From the NCBI GenBank assembly GCA_964502145.1, contig CAZCVI010000001.1, positions 124,001-188,000 on the forward strand: a DNA stretch of 64,000 bases, read 5' to 3'. The notes beneath the pieces are model-generated. The model was given only the letters and a program-made list of their open reading frames with translations, made no database searches and had not been told where the DNA came from. This DNA comes from CAZCVI01 sp964502145. Its GTDB lineage: Bacteria > Acidobacteriota > Aminicenantia > UBA2199. The first letter of the stretch is position 1. Each line of letters begins with the position of its first letter. This document shows, piece after piece, positions 15,861-25,485 of this stretch. The translations under genes were made by a program, and so were the position numbers.

Positions 15861-15902
15861 ATGCAAAAAAGATACTATACACGTGCAACCGAGGTCTTAT
15901 GA
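15861..15902 (+). CDS. 13-codon leader ORF coupled to the operon by ATGA overlap
   Basis: ATG at the predicted transcription start encodes MQKRYYTRATEVL and ends in TGA at 15900-15902, overlapping the ATG of the next gene (15899) as ATGA. A GAGG motif at 15891-15894 lies inside it and can serve the downstream start. It may be a leaderless leader peptide that delivers ribosomes, or the residue of a gene formerly under this duplicated promoter. Confidence 0.4.
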   Translation: MQKRYYTRATEVL

Positions 15903-17713
15903 ATGCCTTCGTAGATTTTATAAACCAATTTTATTCTCAGAATCCATCGCAAAATGCCGGATATGACGAATTATCAGTGCGAAAGTTGGATGAAATACCC
16001 CTCAAAATAACAAAACTTGTGGATGACGTTGCCAGGGGTACGGTGAATATCGTCATCTTTACCGGCAATGCCGGGGACGGGAAAACCCACCTCTGCAGTC
16101 AACTATTCAAGAGTTTGACCGGAGAAGACTTGCCCAACAAAAAAATATATCGGGCGAAAACAAAGATCGGCAAAAAATTACATATTGTTAAAGACGCATC
16201 CGAAGTCCCTCTGGAAGAACTGGAACCGTTTATTCGCGAAATGGAGCAACAGTTGAGTCCAAACAATACCAAAAATAACGATATCTATATCCTGGCGGGC
16301 AATGAAGGCAAGCTGTCAGGCATTTTTTCCAAAAATAAATTTCCGATGCTGCAACAGTTATTGGATAATGCCTTAAGCTCAACATACGACGATAGAAAAA
16401 AAGAAACAGATGCCACGAGATTGCAAAGCAATGCCAGAATGATTAATTTCAACTGGCGTAGCCTAGCTGAAAAAAATGCATTCTTTTCAATTTTGAATGC
16501 TTTTTCCAATTCAAAAAACTGGGAACCAGTTTGCGAAAAATGCACCCATTGCGCCGATTGCCCCATCTACTTTAATGCCCAATCCCTTAGATTTGAAAAA
16601 ACAAGCGAAAGTCTCCGTATTTTTTTCAAGTTTTTTCAATATTTGAATGGCCACTTCACCATGCGGGAATTATTCTCGGCGATTGCGTACATTATTACTG
16701 GCGGATTACATTGCCGGGACATCGCGGGCACGGCGCAGGAAAAAAAACAGCCCTTTTACCTTTTGTATAATAATATTTTCTCTAGGCACCGGTTGGATGA
16801 TGAGGAAAACATAGCACCTCAAGATCGAATATTAAAGGAATTACGAAAATATGATGCTGCTTTTGCTCCATTGATTGATGTGAATGATCTGGCGGTTCAG
16901 TGCCTGGAGCAATTATCGCAAAAGAATGAGTCTATAGACAACAACCAGGAGATCAGAGATTTACGCTGGCTACGAGCATTAATTGCCGACTCTAAGGATT
17001 TGCACATTCCGCTATATTATTATGATACCATGAAACGACGGCTATCTTTATTAACCGACCGAACCCAATGGCCCTGGCCGGATATTAACCCTACTCGAAA
17101 TATCACCGACTATTTGCCCTTTTCCAGTTACTGTGTCTTTGATGATTATTTGATGAACCATAACCAGGAGTACCCAGACGTGGAAAAGGAGGAAAATTTC
17201 AAAGAAATACTCATCGAAAAATTAAATCTACTGGCCAATCGAAACGATAAAGAGGCAAAATTTTGGCTAAAAATCTATAAACCATTTAAAAGCAATCAGT
17301 CTCTAATCATGGAATTAAGAGGTGACCGGGTAGAAACTCTTCAATACCAACTGGCTATAAAACACCCGCTGAATGTTTGCCCCTACCTGGAAATGGAGCC
17401 TCTGGAATTGGCATTAAAGGTCAAGGTGGACGTCAATGAAGGGAAGAACAACTTGGATATCTCATTGTCTATTAACCTTGAACTTTTTGAAGGGTTATTG
17501 ACCACAGTTGACGGGAATCCCGCTTCTCAGCATCTGGGTGACATGGAACGGGTGATTGATGATTTTCGCGAGGCCCTTTTTTATAGTCTTGTAAAAAACG
17601 AAAAACGACCTAAATATGCATTAAATCGTCGTAAGGCAGATAAAAATAAAGATAGTGCTGTCGAAATCATTAATGATACAAAACGGATATTCTTACGAAA
17701 GGTAAACCAATGA
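15899..17713 (+). CDS. operon gene 1: P-loop ATPase with Cys4 cluster (DptF-like?)
   Basis: 604 residues. Walker A is IVIFTGNAGDGKTH (residues 51-64); the GxxGDGK[ST] form is one I associate with DptF, the ATPase of phosphorothioation-dependent restriction, but that is from memory. IYILAGNEGKL (129-139) may be Walker B or a strand of the core. A C-x2-C-x2-C-x2-C zinc-type cluster (Cys212, 215, 218, 221) sits mid-protein, then FTMRELFSAIAYIITGG, a likely AAA helical lid. It has no nuclease motif. GAGG precedes the ATG. It opens the five-gene operon; its stop overlaps gene 2 as ATGA. Probable role: energy-using core of a multi-protein complex. Confidence 0.7.
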   Translation: MNAFVDFINQFYSQNPSQNAGYDELSVRKLDEIPLKITKLVDDVARGTVNIVIFTGNAGDGKTHLCSQLFKSLTGEDLPNKKIYRAKTKIGKKLHIVKDASEVPLEELEPFIREMEQQLSPNNTKNNDIYILAGNEGKLSGIFSKNKFPMLQQLLDNALSSTYDDRKKETDATRLQSNARMINFNWRSLAEKNAFFSILNAFSNSKNWEPVCEKCTHCADCPIYFNAQSLRFEKTSESLRIFFKFFQYLNGHFTMRELFSAIAYIITGGLHCRDIAGTAQEKKQPFYLLYNNIFSRHRLDDEENIAPQDRILKELRKYDAAFAPLIDVNDLAVQCLEQLSQKNESIDNNQEIRDLRWLRALIADSKDLHIPLYYYDTMKRRLSLLTDRTQWPWPDINPTRNITDYLPFSSYCVFDDYLMNHNQEYPDVEKEENFKEILIEKLNLLANRNDKEAKFWLKIYKPFKSNQSLIMELRGDRVETLQYQLAIKHPLNVCPYLEMEPLELALKVKVDVNEGKNNLDISLSINLELFEGLLTTVDGNPASQHLGDMERVIDDFREALFYSLVKNEKRPKYALNRRKADKNKDSAVEIINDTKRIFLRKVNQ

Positions 17714-19308
17714 ACAAAGAAAAACTGGAAGCCCTACTGGATACAAGCCGTGTTTATGGATTTGAAAGGGATGTTCCGCCTTCCGTAGTATTGGGAGGAT
17801 TTTTAAAACAATTTTGGTTCCTCGGTGGATCAGATATAAAAAATCAAGTTTCACGATATTTAATCCCTGACGAAGAAATGTCGGAAATTGACGCTGTCCT
17901 GAAGATCAGCGATGAAAGCGGTAGCGACAAGAAGCAGTTAATTGATACATTAAAAGAGTTTTTACGGCAGATATTATGGACCAACCCCGAGTCTGTCATA
18001 AAACGCTGGGAAGATAAAAATAAGGAGAAACGCGATACTAATAAACTGCTAAAAACCGTCAATTGGCACCCTTTGGATAAGCGGTTTTTGGGTGATATTA
18101 CTTACTCCCGTTTTGGCAATGCCCTTTACTGCGGATTAGTTCAATTAAAAGACAATAATTTTGCCAAACTCCAAGACCAAATCAAAAATGTTGATGAGGC
18201 TCAAGAAGCTGAAGTGAAGATTGTGGCCACCCTATTCGATAAATCTTGGAACCAACGCCAAAAAGATAATCCCAGATGCGACGCTGATGACACGGCACCC
18301 TCGGATCTGCATAAATATTCTTCTCTTTTCAGGCAAATGGGAGAGGATTTATCCGGACTTTTGAAGTTGGATACCAATATGATGTCAAAATCACGCTTCC
18401 TCCTATACCTCGAACGACTAGTCAATTTGTATGCACTTTTATATTACATGCGTGTGATCTGTGAGAAAACAGATTCAGATAACGGCAAACCCCCATCAGG
18501 GGATTTTCCTCTAATTCTACCTCTTTGTTCCAACGAGGCTGAGGATGGCTTTAAAGAATATAGCACCATTTGTTTTCAACGGTATCGCCAAAAAGCCGAT
18601 ACCTTTTGGCGTAAGTATCTTAAGGAACGAATTCAAAAAAACGTGAACAGTTTGGGATGCGGGGATAAGGATGCATCTACAATTTTAGATGCCTTCTTGA
18701 AAAATGAATCTGAAATTTTCCGCATCACAAAAGGTAATACAGAAGCAGCAGATAAATTAGTATGCGACAAACCTGATGAACTTTCAAAAAATAAAGCAAT
18801 TAAAACTCTCAAGGATGAACTGACCGAAAGTCTCAATAAATTAAAACAGAGCCCAATCAAACTATCACCTGTTGACCAATTTACCGAAGCATTCCTGTCA
18901 TACAATCTTAAGGGCTCGCGAACACTCGCCAGACTCAGACGCATTATGCACTCGCAGGGGCCTGGCGCAGGTATTGTCGCACCGGAAACGGATAGGGTAA
19001 AACATTTTCATTTAAAACCCGAGTTATTGGAACTACTGGTGATTCTTTTTTCTAGCCGCTACCGAAATCAGCCATCGCGTTTGGATCTGCAACATTTTGT
19101 TTCAGAAATAAGAGAGAGATACGGCATTATTCTTGGGCCTTCTGAAAATTGGCAGGAGGCTCTTAAAAAACAGGACTTGCCCATCCCCAAACACGGCCTA
19201 TTAAAAAAGAACTTTGATCACCTAACCACCATGTTACGGAATTTAGACATGCTTGAAAGCCTTAGCGATACTGCAAAATATGTAAAATGCCCTTTCCTGT
19301 GGCAATAG
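17710..19308 (+). CDS. operon gene 2: unassigned helical protein, 532 aa
   Basis: 532 residues, soluble, helix-rich and charged, with no motif I can assign. The C-terminal ~90 residues (from LKPELLELLVILFSSRYR to LTTMLRNLDMLESLSDTAKY) look like a winged-helix arrangement. Just before it is RLRRIMHSQGPGAGIVAPET, a glycine-rich loop that may be a conserved functional motif. The start overlaps gene 1 by 4 bp. By position it could correspond to DptG in a DptFGH-like set, which is an inference without sequence proof. Confidence 0.6.
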   Translation: MNKEKLEALLDTSRVYGFERDVPPSVVLGGFLKQFWFLGGSDIKNQVSRYLIPDEEMSEIDAVLKISDESGSDKKQLIDTLKEFLRQILWTNPESVIKRWEDKNKEKRDTNKLLKTVNWHPLDKRFLGDITYSRFGNALYCGLVQLKDNNFAKLQDQIKNVDEAQEAEVKIVATLFDKSWNQRQKDNPRCDADDTAPSDLHKYSSLFRQMGEDLSGLLKLDTNMMSKSRFLLYLERLVNLYALLYYMRVICEKTDSDNGKPPSGDFPLILPLCSNEAEDGFKEYSTICFQRYRQKADTFWRKYLKERIQKNVNSLGCGDKDASTILDAFLKNESEIFRITKGNTEAADKLVCDKPDELSKNKAIKTLKDELTESLNKLKQSPIKLSPVDQFTEAFLSYNLKGSRTLARLRRIMHSQGPGAGIVAPETDRVKHFHLKPELLELLVILFSSRYRNQPSRLDLQHFVSEIRERYGIILGPSENWQEALKKQDLPIPKHGLLKKNFDHLTTMLRNLDMLESLSDTAKYVKCPFLWQ

Positions 19309-19318
19309 GAGCGGAAAT

Positions 19319-22300
19319 ATGACCGTAGAAACAAAATGCAATCAATTAATAGCCAGAACATTACAGCAGATACTGGCAAAAAAGGTAGAGTTACGGACAG
19401 GGGCTGATAGTAAAGTTTTGGTATGTATCGAAGGTTTTTCTAAAGAGGTCTTTGCCGAAGTCAAGCGAATTTTTTCTGATAAAGCAGAGATATACTGGGC
19501 TGAAGAGGAATCCGGTGACACACTGGTGAGAAAAAGAAATGATACAGACTCGACCTTACCCCTGGTTATATTTACTGATACCTATTTTGCCGAGTCGCAA
19601 TCACTGTCTCATTTCAGCCGCATTCAAGAGCAACTCTTACTAGAAAATAATGATTATCGCGACATACTTCTCAAAGAAATATTTCCCAGTCATAAAGCAG
19701 ATACAATGGCGGTAATCAAAGAGGCTACAGGTGTAATCATAAATGAAATTAAACCGTCATTGCTGGAGATTGTAGATTATCTTAGCTCATCTGGAGGTGA
19801 TGTAATTGATGAGGAAACGGTATTTAAGAATTTAGGCAAGGAGCTGTGGCGATTGGGGTTGTTTTCTTATGAAAAACTTATAAACGATAATATTAGAATT
19901 AAAAGGAAAATGGGACGTGACTGTTTGTTGACTGATCGATTTTCCATTTACCTTAGGCATAATAAAGTCTATTCCAGTGACGGATACCGAAGTCGATTTT
20001 CTTTCGAGCGTGTATTTCCATCCAATATCTTGGATGATGAAGAAAAAAAAATATTATTTAGTTATTCCAAAGGTGAATCCATTAAAACGTGTTACCAAGA
20101 AATAGATTTTTTAAGGGTAAGAGGTTTTTTAAAGAAACCACGTTCGGAGGAAGAACGGAAAAAATCTTCAAAGGGAAAAGAACGACCGGAATGGTCAGAT
20201 GTGCTCACTGAAATTCCCAATGTGTTCTCCGGCGGGGGGGGATACCAGATTCAATTCAAAGACGAAGAGAAATTTATAATTCATTTAAATAAGATTGACA
20301 TCAGCAATCTTTTCGGTCCGGTGGCAAGTTTCGAAAAATGGAACGCTTCACTCACAGCCGCAATTAATAATAGGAATAATAACAATGGCGAAGATGTAAA
20401 CGAAAACATGCTTGATATTTCTATTTCTTCTGTCAGTGATAACCATTCTTCCGATACAAAGGTTTTCTCTCTGAATACTTCATCCTTTTTTAGCCAAAAG
20501 GATGGAGATATTGAAGAGTTTGATATCGATGAAAAAGCATTGCCAAAATTAACATCCTTCACCAATGAGTGGGCAATCTTTAAGGAGAAAAGACGAGAAA
20601 TTATTGATGTGGTAAGGTATCCCGGCGCAGTAACCTTGCCTCTTGATGTTGAGGCTTATGTTCGGTCATACCTGAAGCTGATTAAAATATTGTGGGATAA
20701 TGCAGCCCAATGGGCTCAAATTGTAGGGTTTCATAGTATCTTAAAAACCATTATTCTATTGGACATGGATGGATACAAAGAAGAAAAAGATGAGTTTATC
20801 GTCCGCCCCTCTCATCCCTTCATCCTTTTTCAGCGGCGTCTGCATGAAGTATTTGCTCTGGATTGGTTGGATGCGAAAAGAGATATTGCGGATGATGATG
20901 AGACTGATAGTCTTACGCCGTATGATTTAAGTTGTGAGTCCCTGTTTGAAAATTTTAGTAAAAATTGGCCGCTCTATATGGCCTGGAAAGAGGGGGAATC
21001 GCCATATGATTTCAACATCAGTGATAATAAGGTGACTTACAGAAATAGAAAAATTTATTCTCCCCCAAAATTTTTTCTGCGCAAATACTTAAGTGATGCG
21101 ATTGAATGGTATCTGGAAAAAAATCCATTGGCTGCCCATACGTTAAAATTAACAGTATTAAACCCGCATGATGGCAAGGAAATTTTTCAAGCATTGGAGC
21201 GTTTATTTGCCTCAACCAACAGGAAACCAAGGCCAGAGTCTATTTATTTAAATGCGATTGGTCCTGATAATAGCGAAACCCTATCTTTTTTTGATATAAA
21301 AGTAAATACTGCTCCCGGTGATCTATCCGAAATGTTCCTACGCCACCAATACCGGTTTCAACCCTTCTGCCACTACAAAAAAGAACTGATCAAATCGGAA
21401 AAGCAAAATGGAGGTCAACCCTGGTTAACGCTTTGGCTGGATAAAATAACAAGTCAAAATGAAAAAGCAGATAAGAAAAAAGATATCGATATTATTATGG
21501 CTCTGGACCCTTTCAGAGAACAATCCATAATAATCGACAACTTTATGCCCATTGAAATGGCTGATGCCATTACACGGTATTTTTTTGAATTCGAAAATGG
21601 AACCATTGATCTTCTAAATTTTCTGACAGGCTCGGATCGTATCCACATGCGTCTTGCCTTCGAAGCCCTTTCCATCATGGCCATTAAACGTGGTGCTGAG
21701 AAACGAACCTATAGTGAATCTAATCCCAAACCAGAAATCTCCAAAGAATTGATGCAAACAATGCTTCGGAATGGAAAATATGCAATAGTTCTGGACCGTA
21801 CCCAAAATTACTATGGCGCTGAACGACTAATGGATGAATTCACGCAACTGGAAAAGAAAAACAATAGAGAGATATTACCAATCCTTCAGGAGGTATTTAA
21901 AGGAACCAATTGTTTTTTTCTCAACCCAAGCCAAAGTTCAAAGATAGAACTGAAAATCCTCGACCACCTAGCTGAGAATGTACACTTACCGGGTTGGTTC
22001 GAAGCGGTGTACAACGATTTCATACTGGGACGCTCGTTTTGGCGGCACTTTTTTGATAATGATCGGCAGTGGTTCATTCCATTGGATCGGTTTCCCGACT
22101 GGATGATGGGTTGTTTGGTTAAGAATGAAAAGGATGATACCGGTGCCTCCCCTTCCATAGATGTCGGTACTTATGCCGTATGTTTCCAATTTCAAGAAAA
22201 CGTTTCTCAAAATACGATATCCTATTATGCCGAGCTCATAAAACAAGAAAACAAAGATGATGAGACGAAGGTGGAGTACTCTCTAGATTTGTCATTTTTG

Positions 22301-22705
22301 AACCGCAGTGGGTCAGACGTAAGCATTTTTGATCGGTTAAAACGGAAAGTGTTTTACAACACCCTGCACCCTCTGGTCATTAACCCTTATCAATCATGGT
22401 TTCTTGCCCTTTTGGCACGTGGCGAAATCCTTTTTAAAGAAACTAAAAAACCATTGATGCCGAAAAATAATCCGTCCACAATTGGTAAAATAAAAGGGTG
22501 GTATTTGCGCTACCTAACCATTCAGTTCGTTAAACTGTACTCTAATAAAGTGGAGATGTCGGATAATGAGCGACATATTTTTCTGGATTTATTCGACCAG
22601 TTAAAAAAAGACTGTCCGCACTTCCTAAAAGATTTTCTGACCCATTTGCAGATGTACAAGCCCAAACTATTCGAAACGAATCTTTTTTTTAAACGATACC
22701 AATAA
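19319..22705 (+). CDS. operon gene 3: unassigned large protein, 1128 aa
   Basis: 1128 residues, the largest product of the operon, with no membrane segment and no Walker A motif that I can find. The N-terminal ~150 residues look alpha/beta (SKVLVCIEGF, LPLVIFTDTYF). A low-complexity Ser/Asn/Asp-rich linker (about 345-405) divides the protein. RPSHPFILFQRRLHEV (496-511) recalls the THPLRL-type block of DptH-like proteins, but the DptH HerA-type ATPase domain is absent. Later blocks DIDIIMALDP, YAIVLDRTQNYYGAERL and NPYQSWFLALLARG are probably conserved core. It follows gene 2 by 10 bp with GGAG before the ATG. Confidence 0.6.
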   Translation: MTVETKCNQLIARTLQQILAKKVELRTGADSKVLVCIEGFSKEVFAEVKRIFSDKAEIYWAEEESGDTLVRKRNDTDSTLPLVIFTDTYFAESQSLSHFSRIQEQLLLENNDYRDILLKEIFPSHKADTMAVIKEATGVIINEIKPSLLEIVDYLSSSGGDVIDEETVFKNLGKELWRLGLFSYEKLINDNIRIKRKMGRDCLLTDRFSIYLRHNKVYSSDGYRSRFSFERVFPSNILDDEEKKILFSYSKGESIKTCYQEIDFLRVRGFLKKPRSEEERKKSSKGKERPEWSDVLTEIPNVFSGGGGYQIQFKDEEKFIIHLNKIDISNLFGPVASFEKWNASLTAAINNRNNNNGEDVNENMLDISISSVSDNHSSDTKVFSLNTSSFFSQKDGDIEEFDIDEKALPKLTSFTNEWAIFKEKRREIIDVVRYPGAVTLPLDVEAYVRSYLKLIKILWDNAAQWAQIVGFHSILKTIILLDMDGYKEEKDEFIVRPSHPFILFQRRLHEVFALDWLDAKRDIADDDETDSLTPYDLSCESLFENFSKNWPLYMAWKEGESPYDFNISDNKVTYRNRKIYSPPKFFLRKYLSDAIEWYLEKNPLAAHTLKLTVLNPHDGKEIFQALERLFASTNRKPRPESIYLNAIGPDNSETLSFFDIKVNTAPGDLSEMFLRHQYRFQPFCHYKKELIKSEKQNGGQPWLTLWLDKITSQNEKADKKKDIDIIMALDPFREQSIIIDNFMPIEMADAITRYFFEFENGTIDLLNFLTGSDRIHMRLAFEALSIMAIKRGAEKRTYSESNPKPEISKELMQTMLRNGKYAIVLDRTQNYYGAERLMDEFTQLEKKNNREILPILQEVFKGTNCFFLNPSQSSKIELKILDHLAENVHLPGWFEAVYNDFILGRSFWRHFFDNDRQWFIPLDRFPDWMMGCLVKNEKDDTGASPSIDVGTYAVCFQFQENVSQNTISYYAELIKQENKDDETKVEYSLDLSFLNRSGSDVSIFDRLKRKVFYNTLHPLVINPYQSWFLALLARGEILFKETKKPLMPKNNPSTIGKIKGWYLRYLTIQFVKLYSNKVEMSDNERHIFLDLFDQLKKDCPHFLKDFLTHLQMYKPKLFETNLFFKRYQ

Positions 22706-22727
22706 ATAAACAGGAGAGAGGAGTAAA

Positions 22728-24008
22728 ATGTCACCATCAAAGGATAAACGAACTTTAATTGTGGTACACTCCATAAAAGGGGGGTGTGGTAAGACCACCA
22801 TTGCTTTAGCCCTTGCTCAATACTTGGCCGTTTCTGACAAATGTAACCCTGAAGAAGTCTGTTATGTGGATACAGACTTGGTCGGTGTGGGAACCCAGAG
22901 CCTGATCGCTAATGAATCAAAAGGCCGAAAAAAGACTTTTAGCGATTTCGTCCTATTAAACCCCTTTGATGATCGCCACTATTTTAAGGTTGATTTTGAA
23001 GACTGTCGACCTGAATTATTCAAAGAGGATTTTGTTTACGAGGCGGACATCGATGCCAATCGTCATTTTCACGCTATTTTTTCGTCTACTGATAACAATG
23101 TCTCACGGCAAGCAATTCATGCTACTAGCGATTTGTTTTATGCAGAAGATATCAAAAGCAAGATAAAAACGTTGCTGTCGAAGCTGTTCTCCACTACTAT
23201 CCGAACCATTATTTTAGATACCACCCCCGGTCTTCAGGGTATCACAAAAATTATTTTAGACATCAGTGAAGAATTTGCGAAGAATGAGGAAAATTTTCTT
23301 GAAAACTCTATTCCTGTAGACATCAAGGTACTTCATATCATTTTAAGTACCAATAATTTTTCCCATTTGAAAGGATTACAGACCTACCTATCTGATAATC
23401 CAGCGCTTTTTTTAAAAAAAAGTATTAAACCGAAAAATAAAAGTGAACCGGGAGAAGACCAACCTCTAATCGAGTATTTTATAATCTTGAATCAAATTCC
23501 TATTGGTGCGGAGTTTATTTCCAACATGAATTATTCAATTCTTAATCAGACCTTTCAACCTGGGGAGCTCAAAGAAATGAAGGATATATATGATACGCGA
23601 ATTACCGAATTTATTAAAAATGTGAAGGTTCAGATCGGTGATTTTGAGGAACTCACGGATCCCCAAAAAAATCAAGAGGCACTTGCTGCCTGGAAACAAA
23701 GAAAAGGGTATGATGCTTTCATAAACTTTTTTACCGTAAAGGAAAAAAATTTCTTACCCTCCAAATATGAAAAGGATAATAAAAACCCCGACTATAACAT
23801 TAGTGATTTAGGTGAGAGAACCTTTGTTATTCCGGAATTGCCAGGAATTCGAATGAGTGCCGCCGAGTTTTTCAAATTTGACCCCAGCAGTTATTTCAAT
23901 GAAATAAAAAAGGAGGTTAAAACCGGATACCTGCAAATATTGGGAGATAAAGTCGCAGAACGGATGGGGTTGCCTCTTGATTATAAAGGAGTAAAAGATG
24001 GAAATTGA
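22728..24008 (+). CDS. operon gene 4: ParA/MinD-type deviant Walker ATPase
   Basis: 426 residues. The deviant Walker A KGGCGKTT (17-24), the VDTDLVGVG strand-loop (47-55) and a DTTPG Walker B-like site (164-168) place it in the SIMIBI/ParA-MinD class. At 426 residues it is longer than ordinary ParA (~260), with extra segments before residue 150 and after 270. No ParB or centromere is adjacent, so plasmid or chromosome partitioning is unlikely; a regulatory or assembly ATPase of the operon complex is more likely. GGAGAGAGGAG lies before the ATG. The gene ends 11 bp inside the next one. Confidence 0.75.
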   Translation: MSPSKDKRTLIVVHSIKGGCGKTTIALALAQYLAVSDKCNPEEVCYVDTDLVGVGTQSLIANESKGRKKTFSDFVLLNPFDDRHYFKVDFEDCRPELFKEDFVYEADIDANRHFHAIFSSTDNNVSRQAIHATSDLFYAEDIKSKIKTLLSKLFSTTIRTIILDTTPGLQGITKIILDISEEFAKNEENFLENSIPVDIKVLHIILSTNNFSHLKGLQTYLSDNPALFLKKSIKPKNKSEPGEDQPLIEYFIILNQIPIGAEFISNMNYSILNQTFQPGELKEMKDIYDTRITEFIKNVKVQIGDFEELTDPQKNQEALAAWKQRKGYDAFINFFTVKEKNFLPSKYEKDNKNPDYNISDLGERTFVIPELPGIRMSAAEFFKFDPSSYFNEIKKEVKTGYLQILGDKVAERMGLPLDYKGVKDGN

Positions 24009-25485
24009 ACTCACTTGGCTGGATGTCAAAGAAACCTATAGATTTCTCAAAGAAAACTATAATAATATCCCCATAATAGCGCCTCCAACCGGGACAATCA
24101 GACCTTACACCATTACTCCAGAGCTGACCAGGATGGATGAAAGGAAAAAACGGATAAAAGCGTTATCCCATTTATTCGGCCCAGAATATGCGCAGCGATT
24201 AATGTATCTGCATCTGGCATTGGACCGGTTTATCCGGCTCGCCATGCCTATAAACCGCTTATCCTCGATCCTTAATGAGACCTTTTTATATTTTGAACGG
24301 TATTTGTACATGAAATTGGATTGGCAGAAAGGCGAACCAGGTTTTTACCGCGATCATTCTATTCATGCCGCCAGTGAATCCTACCTTGGCTATTTTTTAC
24401 TGAAGGGGAGTCCTGTACTGGAGCAAAAATTTATCGATTATTTTAAGATGGACAATAAAATCACCCGATACATTAAGGATAATTGCCCCATTGGGAATTC
24501 CACGCCCCGGTTATTGCATATACTCTACCGCAGTTGGTTTATTGCCTCGATATTCCATGATCTGGGATATGTGATCTCTTTTTCACGGGAAAGCCGCGAA
24601 AAAATGATGGGGTTTCACCGCCACAGTGATTTATTACTGAAGGCTCAGCGTTCCAGTTTTGATGATATCCAATTATTGTTGGGGAACTCGTTGCTGTTTA
24701 ACACTGTTGAGCAATCCAAGCTGGAATATAGCTACAATCAAAATAATCATGGGACATTTTCAGCTTTCTTGCTGCTATCGACTTTTTTTTCTCCACCGGC
24801 CTTTGATGGCATTGAACCCTTGGATCGGGTAGCCATCGAATTGGCAGCCCACGCAATTTTCTATCATGATAACCTAAAAGAAAAGAAAGCTCATTTGATA
24901 GAAAAAGATTTTCCCAAAGGTATCCAATTTGATGTGTATACACACTATTTTAAAAAGGTTAAACGCCCTAATCTTAAGCTTAAAACTTTACTAGCAGAAA
25001 AAAATATAGAACCCGGGCAATTATATAAAATTAATCTCCCGACCAATGAAGATGATAAATCCAATCGGGTATCCTTTCAAGAATCGCCCTTGGCTTTTTA
25101 TCTTCGTTTTATTGATGAGTTACATGTTTTTGGCCGGAATTCTCTGGTAACCGATATGGTAGATCAGGAATTATCAAAGGAATCACCTTTCAGTTACTCA
25201 ATGCCCAATACGAGGAATATTGTTCGCTTCCCAGCTCAGATTGTTGAACTTACCGAGGAGAATGTACTGAATGTTTATTTTGCCGCAGATGCGTCGTTAT
25301 ATTCTCGTGAAAGGCATGGTGTCAAAAATCCGTACCGTGCCTATGGTGAAGGCAAGCAGGAGCACTATTCAAAAGGGATAGAGCCTCTCCTTGGCGAATT
25401 GTATTGGCTGCAACAAAGCAACCAGGAAGCAAAATTATTCAAAGATATCTCCTTTTTTTTCATTGAGATATGGCCTGGAAAGTAA
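23998..25485 (+). CDS. operon gene 5: HD-domain metal-dependent hydrolase
   Basis: 495 residues. HD-superfamily ligands are visible: His120 and His123 (RDHSIHAA), His187-Asp188 (SIFHDLGYV), His251 (NNHGTFSAF), His285 and His290-Asp291 (AAHAIFYHDN), and Asp373 (RFIDELHVFG). HD enzymes remove phosphates or pyrophosphates from nucleotides or cleave nucleic acids, and several defence systems use one as effector; which substrate applies here is unknown. The ATG lies 11 bp inside gene 4 with AAGGAG just upstream. It is the last gene of the operon. Confidence 0.75.
   Translation: MEIELTWLDVKETYRFLKENYNNIPIIAPPTGTIRPYTITPELTRMDERKKRIKALSHLFGPEYAQRLMYLHLALDRFIRLAMPINRLSSILNETFLYFERYLYMKLDWQKGEPGFYRDHSIHAASESYLGYFLLKGSPVLEQKFIDYFKMDNKITRYIKDNCPIGNSTPRLLHILYRSWFIASIFHDLGYVISFSRESREKMMGFHRHSDLLLKAQRSSFDDIQLLLGNSLLFNTVEQSKLEYSYNQNNHGTFSAFLLLSTFFSPPAFDGIEPLDRVAIELAAHAIFYHDNLKEKKAHLIEKDFPKGIQFDVYTHYFKKVKRPNLKLKTLLAEKNIEPGQLYKINLPTNEDDKSNRVSFQESPLAFYLRFIDELHVFGRNSLVTDMVDQELSKESPFSYSMPNTRNIVRFPAQIVELTEENVLNVYFAADASLYSRERHGVKNPYRAYGEGKQEHYSKGIEPLLGELYWLQQSNQEAKLFKDISFFFIEIWPGK

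Noticed and set aside
22728..24008. Plasmid or chromosome partition locus (ParA)
   Set aside because: No ParB-like gene, no parS-like iterons next to it, and the gene is embedded in an unrelated operon.
15899..25485. BREX, DISARM, Gabija or similar named defence system
   Set aside because: No methyltransferase, PglZ, helicase or TOPRIM/UvrD-like motif is visible in the five products.
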